From Brevibacterium sp. UMB1308A (GTDB taxonomy: Bacteria; Actinomycetota; Actinomycetes; Actinomycetales; Brevibacteriaceae): a stretch of 64,000 bases of DNA. Below the pieces are notes generated by a model. The model was not told the origin of the DNA and did no database searches. It saw nothing but the letters and a program-made list of their open reading frames with translations. The position numbers and the translations under genes were made by a program. The stretch covers positions 1 through 64,000 of the forward strand of contig NZ_JASPDO010000002.1 of NCBI RefSeq assembly GCF_030230605.1. The letters run 5' to 3'. Of this stretch, positions 17,401 to 26,023 are shown one piece after another; within the stretch, counting starts at the first letter, position 1; each line of letters begins with the position of its first letter.

Positions 17401-18363
17401 ATGAAAGCCGTTCAGCTACCGGAACTCACAGGACCACAGGCCCTGAAAGTTGTCGACGCCGACATCCCAGAACCACCAGCTGGCTGCGTCGTTGTTGAAG
17501 TGCACACGGCCGGTGTGACATTCCCGGAACTTCTACAAACCCGCGGCATGTACCAAACCAAACACCAAGTCCCATTCATCATCGGTTCTGAAGGCGCCGG
17601 AACCGTCCATGCAGTTGGCAAGGGAGCCGACTTCGAAGTGGGTGACCGCGTCGCGTTCATCACGGATAAAGGGGCATGGGCACAATACGCGGTCGCCCCG
17701 GCAACGCACACCGTCAAACTCCCTGACGAAGTGAGCTTTGAAGCTGCTGCCGGAATGCCCATGAACGTTCTGACTGCTGACTTCGCGCTGCGTCACCGTG
17801 GCAACCTTCAGGCCGGACAGAGCGTTCTTATCCACGGTGCAGCAGGTGGTTTGGGAAGCGCCTTGGTGCAGGTTGCGCTCGCGATGGAAGCCGAAGTTAT
17901 CGCGGTGGTATCCACTGAAGAAAAAGCGGCCATCGTGAAGGAGCTCGGCGTACAACACGTGGTTCTTGCCGATGGTTTCAAAGACCGCGTAAAAGAAATC
18001 AAACCCCGTGGCGTAGACCTGGTCGCAGACCCCGTGGGTGGAGATCGCTTCACTGACTCACTCCGTTGCTTGGCCACGTACGGAACGCTTCTGGTTTTGG
18101 GCTTCACCGCTGGTGGAATCCCAGAGGTCAAAGTCAACCGTCTGCTTTTGAACAACATTTCCGTTGCCGGTGTGGGCTGGGGTGCGGCAACCGTGCCCAA
18201 CCCGGGGCTCATCGACGAACAGTGGCAGACCTTGCTTCCTCACGTCAAAGCCGGAAAGCTTAACCCGCGTATCCACGCGACCTTCCCGTTAGAAGACGCA
18301 TCCGCCGCCCTAGCTGAACTGGACAACAGGTCAGTCATGGGCAAGATCCTACTCACCCCATAA
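17401..18363 (+). CDS. NADPH:quinone oxidoreductase (medium-chain dehydrogenase)
   Basis: A 320-aa zinc-independent MDR enzyme. IGSEGAGTVHAVGKGADFEV is the N-terminal domain motif and LIHGAAGGLGSALVQVALAM the Rossmann NADPH-binding motif. No structural zinc cysteines are present. ATG 17401 is preceded by AAAGGAGAC. It is the first gene of a three-gene acyl-CoA operon; members of this family also act as enoyl reductases, which would fit. Confidence 0.9.
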   Translation: MKAVQLPELTGPQALKVVDADIPEPPAGCVVVEVHTAGVTFPELLQTRGMYQTKHQVPFIIGSEGAGTVHAVGKGADFEVGDRVAFITDKGAWAQYAVAPATHTVKLPDEVSFEAAAGMPMNVLTADFALRHRGNLQAGQSVLIHGAAGGLGSALVQVALAMEAEVIAVVSTEEKAAIVKELGVQHVVLADGFKDRVKEIKPRGVDLVADPVGGDRFTDSLRCLATYGTLLVLGFTAGGIPEVKVNRLLLNNISVAGVGWGAATVPNPGLIDEQWQTLLPHVKAGKLNPRIHATFPLEDASAALAELDNRSVMGKILLTP

Positions 18364-18379
18364 ACTCATTGGAGGAGCT

Positions 18380-19150
18380 ATGAGCCAAGGAGTGCTCACC
18401 GATCTCACCGACGGTATTCTCACGATTCAGTTCAACCGTTCAGACGCTATGAACGCGTTGCACCTCGAGGCTTTCCTTGCACTGGAAGACGCCCTGGCCA
18501 ACCTGGACCCAGAAGTGCGCGCAGTCATTGTGAAAGGTAACGAGCGCGCGTTCTGTTCTGGAGCTGACGTGAGCCTCATGTCCCCAGGCCAAGGCAGCCT
18601 GGGCATGGAAAAAATTACCCGTCTCATGCAGACCTACCGCAACGTCGAAGTCCCTGTGATTGCGGCGGTGTCCGGTCCGGCTGCAGGGATCGGGTGCTCC
18701 TTGGCCCTCATGGCTGACTACGTTCTTATGAGCGAAAAGTCATACCTCATGCTCGCGTTCACTCGGATCGGACTCATGCCCGACGGTGGGGCAACCGCGT
18801 TAGTCGCGGCCAGCGCTGGCCGCCACCGCGCCCTCCGGATGGCGCTCACTGCAGAGAAACTGCCTGCCACCTCGGCGTTTGAATGGGGGCTGGCGTCCGA
18901 GGTCGTTGCCCCTGATCTTTTGGATACCCGGGCCGGCGAAGTTGCGGCCACCTTCGCAAATTCCGCGACCGTGGCGTTGGGGCGCACCAAACGTGCCATC
19001 AACGACGCGACACTCACTGAACTTGATGCGGCTCTTGGCCGGGAGGCAGAAGGGCAAGATGCACTTCGGACAACAGAAGACTATGCAGAAGGCGTAGCCG
19101 CATTCTTGGAGAAACGACCCGCAGTATTCAAAGGAGTGAACCGTGCTTAA
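18380..19150 (+). CDS. Enoyl-CoA hydratase/isomerase family protein
   Basis: A 256-aa crotonase-fold enzyme. ERAFCSGADVSLM and AAVSGPAAGIGCSLALMADY form the oxyanion-hole elements, and FTRIGLMPDGGATALV carries the acidic residue in the PDGG context seen in PaaG-like isomerase/hydratases. A strong GGAGGAGCT precedes ATG. It lies 16 bp after the quinone reductase gene and overlaps the acyl-CoA ligase gene by 8 bp, so the three are probably one transcript for degrading an acyl or aromatic acid. Confidence 0.92.
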   Translation: MSQGVLTDLTDGILTIQFNRSDAMNALHLEAFLALEDALANLDPEVRAVIVKGNERAFCSGADVSLMSPGQGSLGMEKITRLMQTYRNVEVPVIAAVSGPAAGIGCSLALMADYVLMSEKSYLMLAFTRIGLMPDGGATALVAASAGRHRALRMALTAEKLPATSAFEWGLASEVVAPDLLDTRAGEVAATFANSATVALGRTKRAINDATLTELDAALGREAEGQDALRTTEDYAEGVAAFLEKRPAVFKGVNRA

Positions 19151-20771
19151 AGGACGCGCTTCAACCCAGGGAGACAACTTCCCGCTCAACCTCACCACGT
19201 TCCTGACACGTTCAGTAGCTGTGTTCCCAGAGCGCGAAATTGTGCACCGCACAATTGACGGCGAATGGAAGCGCAGCAACTACGCTGAACTGGGACGCCG
19301 CGTTAAGAAACTTGCCAACGTTCTGGGTGACTTGGGCATTGGCCCAGGTAGCGCCGTTGGTGTGCTCGATTGGAACTCGCTGAGGTGCCTGGAGCTGTAC
19401 TTTGGTATTCCGGCAGTGGCAGCCACCCTGGTACAGCTGAACCTGCGGTTGGCCACCCACGACCTCGAGTACGTGGTGTCCCACTCAGGTACCGAAACCG
19501 TTTTTGTTGACGAATCACTTCTGCCAATCGCTGAGCAGCTGGCACCCAAGGTGTACGTCAAGAAGTGGATCGTCATGACGGACAAGCCGTCCTCGGAGAT
19601 CTCCACAACGCTTGACAACGTTGTCTTCTTTGAAGACCTCATGGCAGAAGCCAGCGAAGAGTACGACTTTGAGTTCGTCGAAGAAAACACCGCCGCATTT
19701 GCCGGATACACCACCGGAACCACTGGGCGTCCCAAGGGAATCTTCTACTCCCACCGCTCCGTAGTGCTCCACGCTCTGAACCTGTGCCAGATCCTGTCAG
19801 TGACAGAAGCAGACACTGTCATGCCCTGGACACCTATGTTCCACGTGATGTCGTGGGGCTTCCCACAGGCGGGTGTTGCAGTGGGAGCCAAGATGGTTCT
19901 GCCCGGCAAGTTCAGTGCGAACGACATCGCAGAAGTTGCGCCAGCGCTCGTGACAGAAGAAGTGACACTGGCCAACGGGGCACCAGCTATCTTTGCTCCA
20001 GTGCTCGACTACCTGAAGACTTTGGACAACGTGCCAGACCTGTCGCGTCTGCGCCTGGTTTCGGGTTCAACAGCACCTGCTCTGGCTCTCATTAAGGGCT
20101 TCAAAGAAGTCGCAGGAGCTAATGTCATCCACGCCTACGGAGCATCTGAAACCACACCACTGGTCACCGCCAACGTGCGTACCAAGCCAGGGTCAACGCT
20201 CACTGAAGACGAAGAGTGTGACCTCAAGCGCTCGCAGGGTCTCCCAAGTTTGCTCGTCGAAATGAAGATCGTGGACCCCACAGGCAAAGAGCTACCACGT
20301 GACGGCAAGTCCGCAGGTGAACTTCTGCTACGCGGACCGTGGATTACCGAAAGCTACTACAAGCTTGACGACAACTCCGACCGCTTCATGGACGGATGGT
20401 GGCGTTCGGGTGACGTTGGCGTCATTGAGCCAACAGGACACTTGCGTCTGACTGACCGCCTCAAGGACGTCATCAAGTCTGGAGGCGAATGGATTTCGTC
20501 AATCGACATGGAAAACTCCATTCTGGACAACGCAAAGATCCTGGAAGCCGCAGTGATTGGTGTGCCGGACCCCAAGTACCAAGAGCGCCCAGTAGCGTAC
20601 GTGGTGCCACGCCCAGGTAACACCGTGACAGAAGACGACGTCTACGCCACTTTGAGTGAACGGTTTGCCAAATGGCAGCTCCCAGACAAGGTGATCATTA
20701 CAGACGAACTGCCACGCACCTCGGTCGGAAAGCTGGACAAGAAGCTTCTGCGGGAGCAGTGGAACGGATAA
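19143..20771 (+). CDS. Long-chain acyl-CoA synthetase (AMP-forming)
   Basis: A 542-aa adenylate-forming enzyme that activates a carboxylate to acyl-CoA. The P-loop is YTTGTTGRPKGIFYSH, YGASETTP is motif A5, WRSGDVG holds the ribose-binding aspartate, DRLKDVIKSGGEWIS is the hinge, and PRTSVGKLDKKLLR contains the catalytic lysine. The FadD-like medium/long-chain branch is most likely. GTG start with AAAGGAG upstream, overlapping the hydratase gene. Confidence 0.92.
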   Translation: MLKGRASTQGDNFPLNLTTFLTRSVAVFPEREIVHRTIDGEWKRSNYAELGRRVKKLANVLGDLGIGPGSAVGVLDWNSLRCLELYFGIPAVAATLVQLNLRLATHDLEYVVSHSGTETVFVDESLLPIAEQLAPKVYVKKWIVMTDKPSSEISTTLDNVVFFEDLMAEASEEYDFEFVEENTAAFAGYTTGTTGRPKGIFYSHRSVVLHALNLCQILSVTEADTVMPWTPMFHVMSWGFPQAGVAVGAKMVLPGKFSANDIAEVAPALVTEEVTLANGAPAIFAPVLDYLKTLDNVPDLSRLRLVSGSTAPALALIKGFKEVAGANVIHAYGASETTPLVTANVRTKPGSTLTEDEECDLKRSQGLPSLLVEMKIVDPTGKELPRDGKSAGELLLRGPWITESYYKLDDNSDRFMDGWWRSGDVGVIEPTGHLRLTDRLKDVIKSGGEWISSIDMENSILDNAKILEAAVIGVPDPKYQERPVAYVVPRPGNTVTEDDVYATLSERFAKWQLPDKVIITDELPRTSVGKLDKKLLREQWNG

Positions 20772-20810
20772 CGTTCCAGCTGCTTGACCGCTAGGACGGG
20801 TGGGACTGGC

Positions 20811-21677
20811 TCAGTCGTGGGTGAAGATGTACGTGTTGTCTTTGCGCAGACCCGCCAGGTCCCACCCGTCTTGGGTGAGCTGGACTATTCCGCGACGCAA
20901 CGCGTGACGCCACTGGCTAGCTAGTTCTGCGTCGGCGCCCCGCAGGGTCTCAACATCGGCAGGGATCTGTACCGCCGCGTACGTGGTGGACCTAGGCACG
21001 TCGCTTTCCACCGGCTCACCGGAATCCCCGACGTGGAGCGCGTAGTTCATATCCAGGTCATCGATTTCATCTAAACGTTTAGATGACGTTTCTTTAGGCG
21101 CACGGTCCAAACTCCAGCTGACCATCATGCGGTCTGATGCCTGACCTGCGTTTACACCGTCGCGCATCTGGCCGTAGAAGTCTTCGTAGTAGTCAACGAA
21201 GTAGACACCCAGTTTGCGGAAGTTAAATGCCGCGTTGCGTGCGATCAGCGGGTCGAACGTCCATGTCATCTGCATGATCCCGTGGTTGAGGCACCACAGG
21301 CGCTGGTGGAGCTTCATCGCAGCGCCGGTTCCGCGCCCCACCTGGTCATGCCGCACACCTGCGATGTGTGAGTGCATGGACTTGCCAAGTGGCCGCCCAA
21401 AGAACCCGACGGTGACACCAATGAGTTCGTTTGTGTCGTTGTCAAAGGCACCACCCACGTAGTTACCAGAGTGGGCAAACGCCACAAGCAATCCGGGTTC
21501 CAGTTGGGTAGTTCCCGCTTTGCCCACGTTCCACACGTTGTCCAAAAGCAGTGACGCTTCAGCGGCTTCGTGCGCGTCGTGGAGTTCACGCATGGTGACG
21601 TTTGCGACTTCTTGTGCGTGGGCCAGTTCGTTTTCTGCGAGCGCCAAAACGGCGGAGCTTGTCGTACTCATGTTCAA
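20811..21677 (-). CDS. COG3375-type GNAT protein
   Basis: A 288-aa predicted acetyltransferase. SHIAGVRHDQVGRGTGAAMK is an acetyl-CoA-binding motif, followed by QMTWTFDPLIARNAAFNFRK, LGVYFVDYYEDFYG and later SDRMMVSWSLD, all characteristic of the COG3375 family. Members often neighbour menaquinone genes, but none are here. An ATG 6 nt downstream is an alternative start. It is convergent with the acyl-CoA ligase gene, with no obvious terminator between them. Confidence 0.82.
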   Translation of the reverse strand: MNMSTTSSAVLALAENELAHAQEVANVTMRELHDAHEAAEASLLLDNVWNVGKAGTTQLEPGLLVAFAHSGNYVGGAFDNDTNELIGVTVGFFGRPLGKSMHSHIAGVRHDQVGRGTGAAMKLHQRLWCLNHGIMQMTWTFDPLIARNAAFNFRKLGVYFVDYYEDFYGQMRDGVNAGQASDRMMVSWSLDRAPKETSSKRLDEIDDLDMNYALHVGDSGEPVESDVPRSTTYAAVQIPADVETLRGADAELASQWRHALRRGIVQLTQDGWDLAGLRKDNTYIFTHD

Positions 21678-21713
21678 AGTTTGCCAGGCTCACCCGGCGA
21701 AGTCACGCACGTT

Positions 21714-22064
21714 TCACACTGCTGCGCGATAAAAGAATGACCTGCGTGCCGCGATGAGCCCGTCGCCGTCAAACTGGATGAAGTCGGCGAACCTTTCATG
21801 GGCTTCGCTACCGTCTTTGAGTACCCCGTCGAAAGTGCCGTGGACGGCTGCGGTAGACCCCTCAACCACGACCATGTTAACGGTGTGGGCACCGGATTCG
21901 ATCACACGAGAGTTGCGGTAGAACTCCCGGATTTCTTCACCTTTGAACGTGTCGTATCCGGGGCGGTCGTAGGTGGCGTCTTGTGCAAAAAGGTCCGAGG
22001 TGGCTTCCGGGTCACCTTTGTCCACGGTTTCGTAGTAGTTGAGTGCGAGCTGTCGAATATCCAT
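21714..22064 (-). CDS. SnoaL/NTF2-like fold protein
   Basis: A 116-aa protein with the NTF2-like pattern: MDIRQLALNYYETVDKGDPE, LFAQDATYDRPGYDTFKGEE, FYRNSRVIESGAHTVNMVVV, then FADFIQFDGDGLIAARRSFF. This fold makes a small open barrel used by isomerases and binding proteins; no specific function is indicated. The start at ATG 22064 gives the normal family length. Upstream in-frame codons run into the promoter region of the divergent dehydrogenase. Confidence 0.82.
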   Translation of the reverse strand: MDIRQLALNYYETVDKGDPEATSDLFAQDATYDRPGYDTFKGEEIREFYRNSRVIESGAHTVNMVVVEGSTAAVHGTFDGVLKDGSEAHERFADFIQFDGDGLIAARRSFFYRAAV

Positions 22065-22233
22065 GTTCTTCACCCTAGTCATAAAACCGCTGGAAAACAC
22101 GGAGTGGCTAGGGTTTCGTTCGAGTTCAGAGTCCGTATTGAGAAATACGTGGCAATGGGGTTTAACACCTCTTGAACGTTGATAACGTGTAACTAACCGG
22201 CTCATCAGAGTCCGTCAACAGAAGGGATAAACC

Positions 22234-23613
22234 GTGTCTGAATACAAAGTTGTAAATCCGGCAAATGGCGAAACCGTCAAAGAGTACCCCACCGCTACTG
22301 ATGACCAGATCAAAGATGCCCTGGAACGTAGCCACAAGGAGTACGCGAGCTGGAAGACCACCCCGGTAGAACAGCGTGTAGAAGTTTTGCGCAAGGTCGC
22401 TGCCATCTACCGCGAACGGTCGGAAGAGCTTGCGAAGATCATCCAGACTGAGATGGGTAAGGTCATTCCTGCCGGTCAGGGTGAAGTCGAGATTTCGGCT
22501 CGGATCTACGAATACTACGCAGACAACGCCAAAGCGTTCATTGAAGAAGAAAAACTGCGTGGCGCCAACGACGGGGACGCGTACTTGCTGCGCAAACCAA
22601 CCGGGTCGATTCTGGGCATTATGCCGTGGAACTTCCCGTACTATCAGGTGGCGCGTTTCGCAGCACCTAACCTGGCTCTGGGGAACACGATCCTGCTCAA
22701 GCACGCTCCACAGTGCCCATGGTCAGCAGAAGTTATGGAGCAGATCTTCCAGGAAGCAGGCCTTCCTGCAGACGCGTACATCAACATCTACGCAACTAAC
22801 GAACAGGTTGCGGACGTCATTTTGCCCGACCCGCGTAACCAGGGTGTTTCTCTTACCGGTTCAGAACGCGCCGGAAAAGCTGTGGCAGCTGAAGCAGGGA
22901 AGAACCTCAAGAAGGTCGTTCTGGAACTGGGTGGATCTGACCCATACGTGGTGCTGGACACCCCAGACGTTGCCAAGACCGCAGACCTCCTGTTCAACAC
23001 CCGTATGGGCAACATGGGGCAGGCGTGCAACTCGCCTAAGCGCATGATCGTCATGGAAGACATCTACGACGACTTCGTGTCGTCCATTACGCAGGCAGCC
23101 AAAAACATCGCTGTGGACAACCCGTGGGAAGACCCGGGCACGCTCGCTCCGCTGTCGTCGACTGGGGCAAAGGAACGCTTTACCGAACAGGTCAAGGCGA
23201 CCGTAGCTGAAGGGGCAACCCTCTTGGCAGGTGGCGAAGACTACGACGGTCCAGGTGCGTGGGTTCGCCCGGTTGTCCTCACCGACGTGAAGAAGGGGAG
23301 CCGCGGGTACTACGAAGAACTCTTTGGCCCGGCGTTCATGGTGTTTAAGGTTTCAAGCGAAGAAGAAGCCATCGAACTTGCCAACGACACTCCTTTTGGC
23401 CTGGGGTCAGCTGTTTTCTCCTCGGACTCCGCACGCGCGGAAAAGGTGGGATCGCAGATCGACTCCGGAATGGTGTTCATCAACACTCCTGAAGAATCAC
23501 GCGAATACCTGCCGTTCGGTGGTGTAAAGCGTTCTGGCATTGGCCGTGAACTGGGCCCACTTGCCATGGACGAATTCGCAAACAAGCAACTCTTCTTTAA
23601 GAAGAACGCATAA
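22234..23613 (+). CDS. NAD-dependent succinate-semialdehyde dehydrogenase
   Basis: A 459-aa aldehyde dehydrogenase of the shorter (about 455-aa) group. Catalytic residues are N133 in PWNFPYYQVAR, E231 in ELGGSDPYVV and C265 in GNMGQACNSPKR. The NPANGETVKEYPTATDDQI start and FINTPEESREYLPFGGVKRS ending are typical of Sad/YneI-like enzymes. It starts at GTG with AGAAGGG upstream and ends at a hairpin terminator. It shares a function class with the gene at 12.4 kb but is from another branch. Confidence 0.88.
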   Translation: MSEYKVVNPANGETVKEYPTATDDQIKDALERSHKEYASWKTTPVEQRVEVLRKVAAIYRERSEELAKIIQTEMGKVIPAGQGEVEISARIYEYYADNAKAFIEEEKLRGANDGDAYLLRKPTGSILGIMPWNFPYYQVARFAAPNLALGNTILLKHAPQCPWSAEVMEQIFQEAGLPADAYINIYATNEQVADVILPDPRNQGVSLTGSERAGKAVAAEAGKNLKKVVLELGGSDPYVVLDTPDVAKTADLLFNTRMGNMGQACNSPKRMIVMEDIYDDFVSSITQAAKNIAVDNPWEDPGTLAPLSSTGAKERFTEQVKATVAEGATLLAGGEDYDGPGAWVRPVVLTDVKKGSRGYYEELFGPAFMVFKVSSEEEAIELANDTPFGLGSAVFSSDSARAEKVGSQIDSGMVFINTPEESREYLPFGGVKRSGIGRELGPLAMDEFANKQLFFKKNA

Positions 23614-23623
23614 GACACAGTGA

Positions 23624-23658
23624 TTCAGGCCCGAGGTGAGAACCACCTCGGGCCTGAA
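23624..23658. terminator. Terminator built from an inverted CCGAGGTG pair
   Basis: A perfect 15-bp stem (23624-23638 with 23644-23658) and 5-nt loop AGAAC directly after the dehydrogenase stop. The inner 8 bp of each arm are the overrepresented octamer CCGAGGTG and its complement CACCTCGG. Confidence 0.85.
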
Positions 23659-23672
23659 CGTGTAAGGATCCC

Positions 23673-24128
23673 ATGAAGAACATCACCGTTTCAGCCTTAG
23701 TTATTCAACACCCCAGCGAACCTGCGCTTCTCATGGTTCGCAAGAGGGGGACTACCTCTTTTATGTTGCCGGGCGGAAAACCCGAGCCAGGCGAAACAGC
23801 TCAGGACACGGTGGTGCGTGAAATTCGCGAAGAGCTGGGGCTGCACCTGGACGAAAGCCAGCTATTTTTCTTGGGGACCTTCACCGCTCCCGCTGCCAAT
23901 GAAGCACAGCACATGGTGACTGGACACGTCTTTGTGTGCGAAACGGTTCCGGCGGATCTCAGCGTTGAGGCTCCGCAGTGTTTGCACGAAATCGAAGAGA
24001 TCGGATGGTTTAGTTACGAACAGCTGCCCCCGGACACGGATGCTCAGCAGTTCGCACCACTGACTCGGACGCGTGTGATTCCGGCTCTGATGCAACGTTC
24101 GGGCTCAGCGGGCGAAGAACACAGCTAG
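23673..24128 (+). CDS. NUDIX hydrolase
   Basis: A 151-aa protein with a complete Nudix box at residues 35-57 (GGKPEPGETAQDTVVREIRE, then ELG), so it should hydrolyse nucleoside diphosphate derivatives with Mg2+. The TSFMLPGGKPEPGE context resembles 8-oxo-dGTPase-like and general housecleaning members. The start follows the octamer terminator by 14 bp, with GTAAGGA upstream. Its last 24 bp overlap the small membrane gene on the other strand. Confidence 0.93.
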   Translation: MKNITVSALVIQHPSEPALLMVRKRGTTSFMLPGGKPEPGETAQDTVVREIREELGLHLDESQLFFLGTFTAPAANEAQHMVTGHVFVCETVPADLSVEAPQCLHEIEEIGWFSYEQLPPDTDAQQFAPLTRTRVIPALMQRSGSAGEEHS

Positions 24129-24320
24129 ACACACTGCCGCCACCACGAGCACGCTCGCTGTGATAATGCCCGAGGTGACCGCCAAGCCTACGCGCGGGCG
24201 TTTACGAGGGCGGGCGAGGGGTCCGTGGAGGGGTGCCGGTGAGGGGCGTGGGTCGGTGTTCGGTCCTGACGGGAGTCCGTAGAGATCGGTTGACCACGCA
24301 TCGGACTTGTATGGTTGCAT
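24105..24320 (-). CDS. Small single-pass membrane protein
   Basis: A 71-aa ORF with a proline-rich hydrophilic N-terminus (about 45 residues, basic RPRKRPR) followed by one strong membrane helix, VGLAVTSGIITASVLVVAAV. GAAGGAAAG lies about 8 nt before the ATG. The overlap with the NUDIX 3' end is tail to tail. It has no recognisable family. The basic stretch just before the helix suggests an N-in topology. Confidence 0.55.
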   Translation of the reverse strand: MQPYKSDAWSTDLYGLPSGPNTDPRPSPAPLHGPLARPRKRPRVGLAVTSGIITASVLVVAAVCLAVFFAR

Positions 24321-24378
24321 GCCTGTTCACTTTCCTTCTGGTGTTCCTCCTTTAGTCAACGCCACATGCACAAAAAAT

Positions 24379-24402
24379 GGGACTGCCACGTGTGGCAGTC
24401 CC
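24379..24402. terminator. Hairpin terminator of the first DUF805 gene
   Basis: GGGACTGCCAC and its complement pair in an 11-bp stem with a 2-nt loop, with an A-run on one side that reads as T on the minus strand, immediately downstream of the minus-strand DUF805 gene. Confidence 0.7.
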
Positions 24403-24420
24403 GAAACAGGTGGTTATTGA

Positions 24421-25020
24421 TTAGCCTTCCGAGGTGTCAAACCAGTCCTGTTGCCATTTTTCTTGGTTGGTGGGCATGGCGAGGAGTACCACGATAATGA
24501 AGGTTCCGAACGGAGCGAAGATGAGTAAGTACCACCAGCCGGAAAAACCTGCGTCGTGTAGCCGCCGGATAGATGCTCCCAGTGATGGTAAGAACGTTGC
24601 GAAACTGATGAGACTCGTCAAGCCGCCCCCCACCAACAGAAAAACGAATCCAAGCCCGGAAGTTACCACGCCTCCTGCGCCACTTCCGTCATACGACGCT
24701 GACGCGGCCGCACTCAAGATGCCGGCAAAAACCATGATGTATCCGATTGAGAAGATGACGCTCGGAATAAGCCCGATCAAGGTCAAGCCTAAGAATGACC
24801 ACCAGTATTCGCCACGTGACGCGAAGCCGTTGAAGCGGACGTACTTCTTAAAAAAGCGTTTGTTTGCCTCCATGAAGCCAATTCCGTACCACGGCTGGTT
24901 AAGTGGCACCGTACCGTCTGGGCCGGGGTGGCCGAAGCCCGGTGGCACGCTCACATAGGTATGTGCGTGTGGCTGTGGGTACGGGGTCGCTTGCGGTTGC
25001 CCGTAGTTGTACTGCGACAT
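24421..25020 (-). CDS. DUF805 membrane protein
   Basis: A 199-aa protein with a Q/P/Y-rich cytoplasmic N-terminus (MSQYNYGQPQATPYPQP), the linker [15 protein letters not shown], then the DUF805 domain: [19 protein letters not shown], membrane helices, and [18 protein letters not shown]805 proteins are inner-membrane proteins of unknown function. ATG 25020 is preceded by GGAG. It is a paralogue of the next gene and both run on the minus strand, each with its own terminator. Confidence 0.85.
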   Translation of the reverse strand: MSQYNYGQPQATPYPQPHAHTYVSVPPGFGHPGPDGTVPLNQPWYGIGFMEANKRFFKKYVRFNGFASRGEYWWSFLGLTLIGLIPSVIFSIGYIMVFAGILSAAASASYDGSGAGGVVTSGLGFVFLLVGGGLTSLISFATFLPSLGASIRRLHDAGFSGWWYLLIFAPFGTFIIVVLLAMPTNQEKWQQDWFDTSEG

Positions 25021-25125
25021 GTTTAGCTCCAAAAAAGGGGGTTCACAAGAATCTCATGCTTATCCTACGGGGGCGTTTCGCCTATATGTCCGTGTACACG
25101 TTGCTGTTTGGTTACGTTGCAAAAC

Positions 25126-25159
25126 ACGAGTGGGAGTCACATCCGTGACTCCCACTCGT
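25126..25159. terminator. Hairpin terminator of the second DUF805 gene
   Basis: A 15-bp perfect inverted repeat (25126-25140 with 25145-25159), loop ATCC, lies just downstream of the larger DUF805 gene and upstream of the first one, so the two paralogues are probably separate transcripts. Confidence 0.8.
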
Positions 25160-25177
25160 TAAGGATTGTTGTTGCTG

Positions 25178-25987
25178 TTAGGCGTTTTGGTCATACCATT
25201 CGGGTTGCCATTTTTCTGGTTTGCTTTCCAAACCGCAGAAAATAAGAACGACGATACTTCCGAAAGGGGCCAAGGACAAGAGGTACCACCAACCGCTGAA
25301 ACCGGCGTCGTGAAGACGACGAACCGACAGTGCGATGGAAGGCACAATGACGGCCAGTCCAAATAGGAAGAGGAGTCCACCAGAGAGGAACACGAGGATA
25401 GTTCCAAACGTGGCCGCCCCTCCGCCACCAGCCGTACCTGTTGATGAGTACGACGAAGCGGCAGCAGCCGTGCCCGCGGACATCATCACAATTCCAATGA
25501 TGTAGGGGATCATGAGGATGAGCTGAATAACAATGAGCGAGAGCATGGGCCACCAGAATTCGCTCCTGGAAGCAAACCCGTTGAAACGCGCGTACTTCTT
25601 GAAGAAGCGCATGGTCGCTTCTTTAATCGACGCACCGTAGTGGGGCTGGTTGAGAGGAACCGTTCCATCAGGTCCGGGCTGACCGAACCCTGCTGGCATT
25701 CCGCCTCCCATGCCCTGGTTGGCGTATGAGTTTCCGTAAGCAGGTTGCTGGCCGGCGCCACCCGCTGGCTGGGAGCCGTAAGGTTGCTGGCCGGCACTGC
25801 CTGTTGGCTGGGAGCCGTATGGCTGCTGACCTGCGCCTGTTGGCTGGGAGCCATAAGGCTGACCAGTTCCGTAGTTTTGTGATTGTCCGGGCGCTCCGGA
25901 TGCGTATGGGCTATTGCCACCAGGCTGGGGGCCGTTGCCAGATCCGGGCGTGTTTGGGTATTGAGGGTAATTACTCACGCTTTTCAT
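25178..25987 (-). CDS. DUF805 membrane protein with repeat-rich N-terminus
   Basis: A 269-aa paralogue of the previous gene. Its N-terminal 95 residues are low-complexity G/Q/P/Y/S with repeated [14 protein letters not shown] units. The same [15 protein letters not shown] linker follows, then the DUF805 domain [19 protein letters not shown] with several membrane helices and [15 protein letters not shown]. The repeats may be a flexible cytoplasmic tail. It is divergent from fhs with a 36-bp gap. The function is unknown. Confidence 0.85.
   Translation of the reverse strand: MKSVSNYPQYPNTPGSGNGPQPGGNSPYASGAPGQSQNYGTGQPYGSQPTGAGQQPYGSQPTGSAGQQPYGSQPAGGAGQQPAYGNSYANQGMGGGMPAGFGQPGPDGTVPLNQPHYGASIKEATMRFFKKYARFNGFASRSEFWWPMLSLIVIQLILMIPYIIGIVMMSAGTAAAASSYSSTGTAGGGGAATFGTILVFLSGGLLFLFGLAVIVPSIALSVRRLHDAGFSGWWYLLSLAPFGSIVVLIFCGLESKPEKWQPEWYDQNA
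25737..25866. repeat. In-gene tandem repeats encoding QPYGSQP units
   Basis: Roughly 36-39-bp units sharing GGCTGGGAGCC, about three copies, inside the DUF805 gene. The unit length is a multiple of 3, so copy number could change without a frameshift. Confidence 0.7.
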
Positions 25988-26023
25988 AGTACCTGGAACG
26001 CAGTGTGTGTAAATATTGTGACT

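Noticed and set aside
25737..25866. CRISPR-like array
   Set aside because: The repeats are in-frame protein repeats with no unique spacers and no cas genes nearby.
25883..26023. Extended N-terminus for formate-THF ligase
   Set aside because: The extra codons overlap the divergent DUF805 gene and have no similarity to the family; the ATG at 26024 fits.
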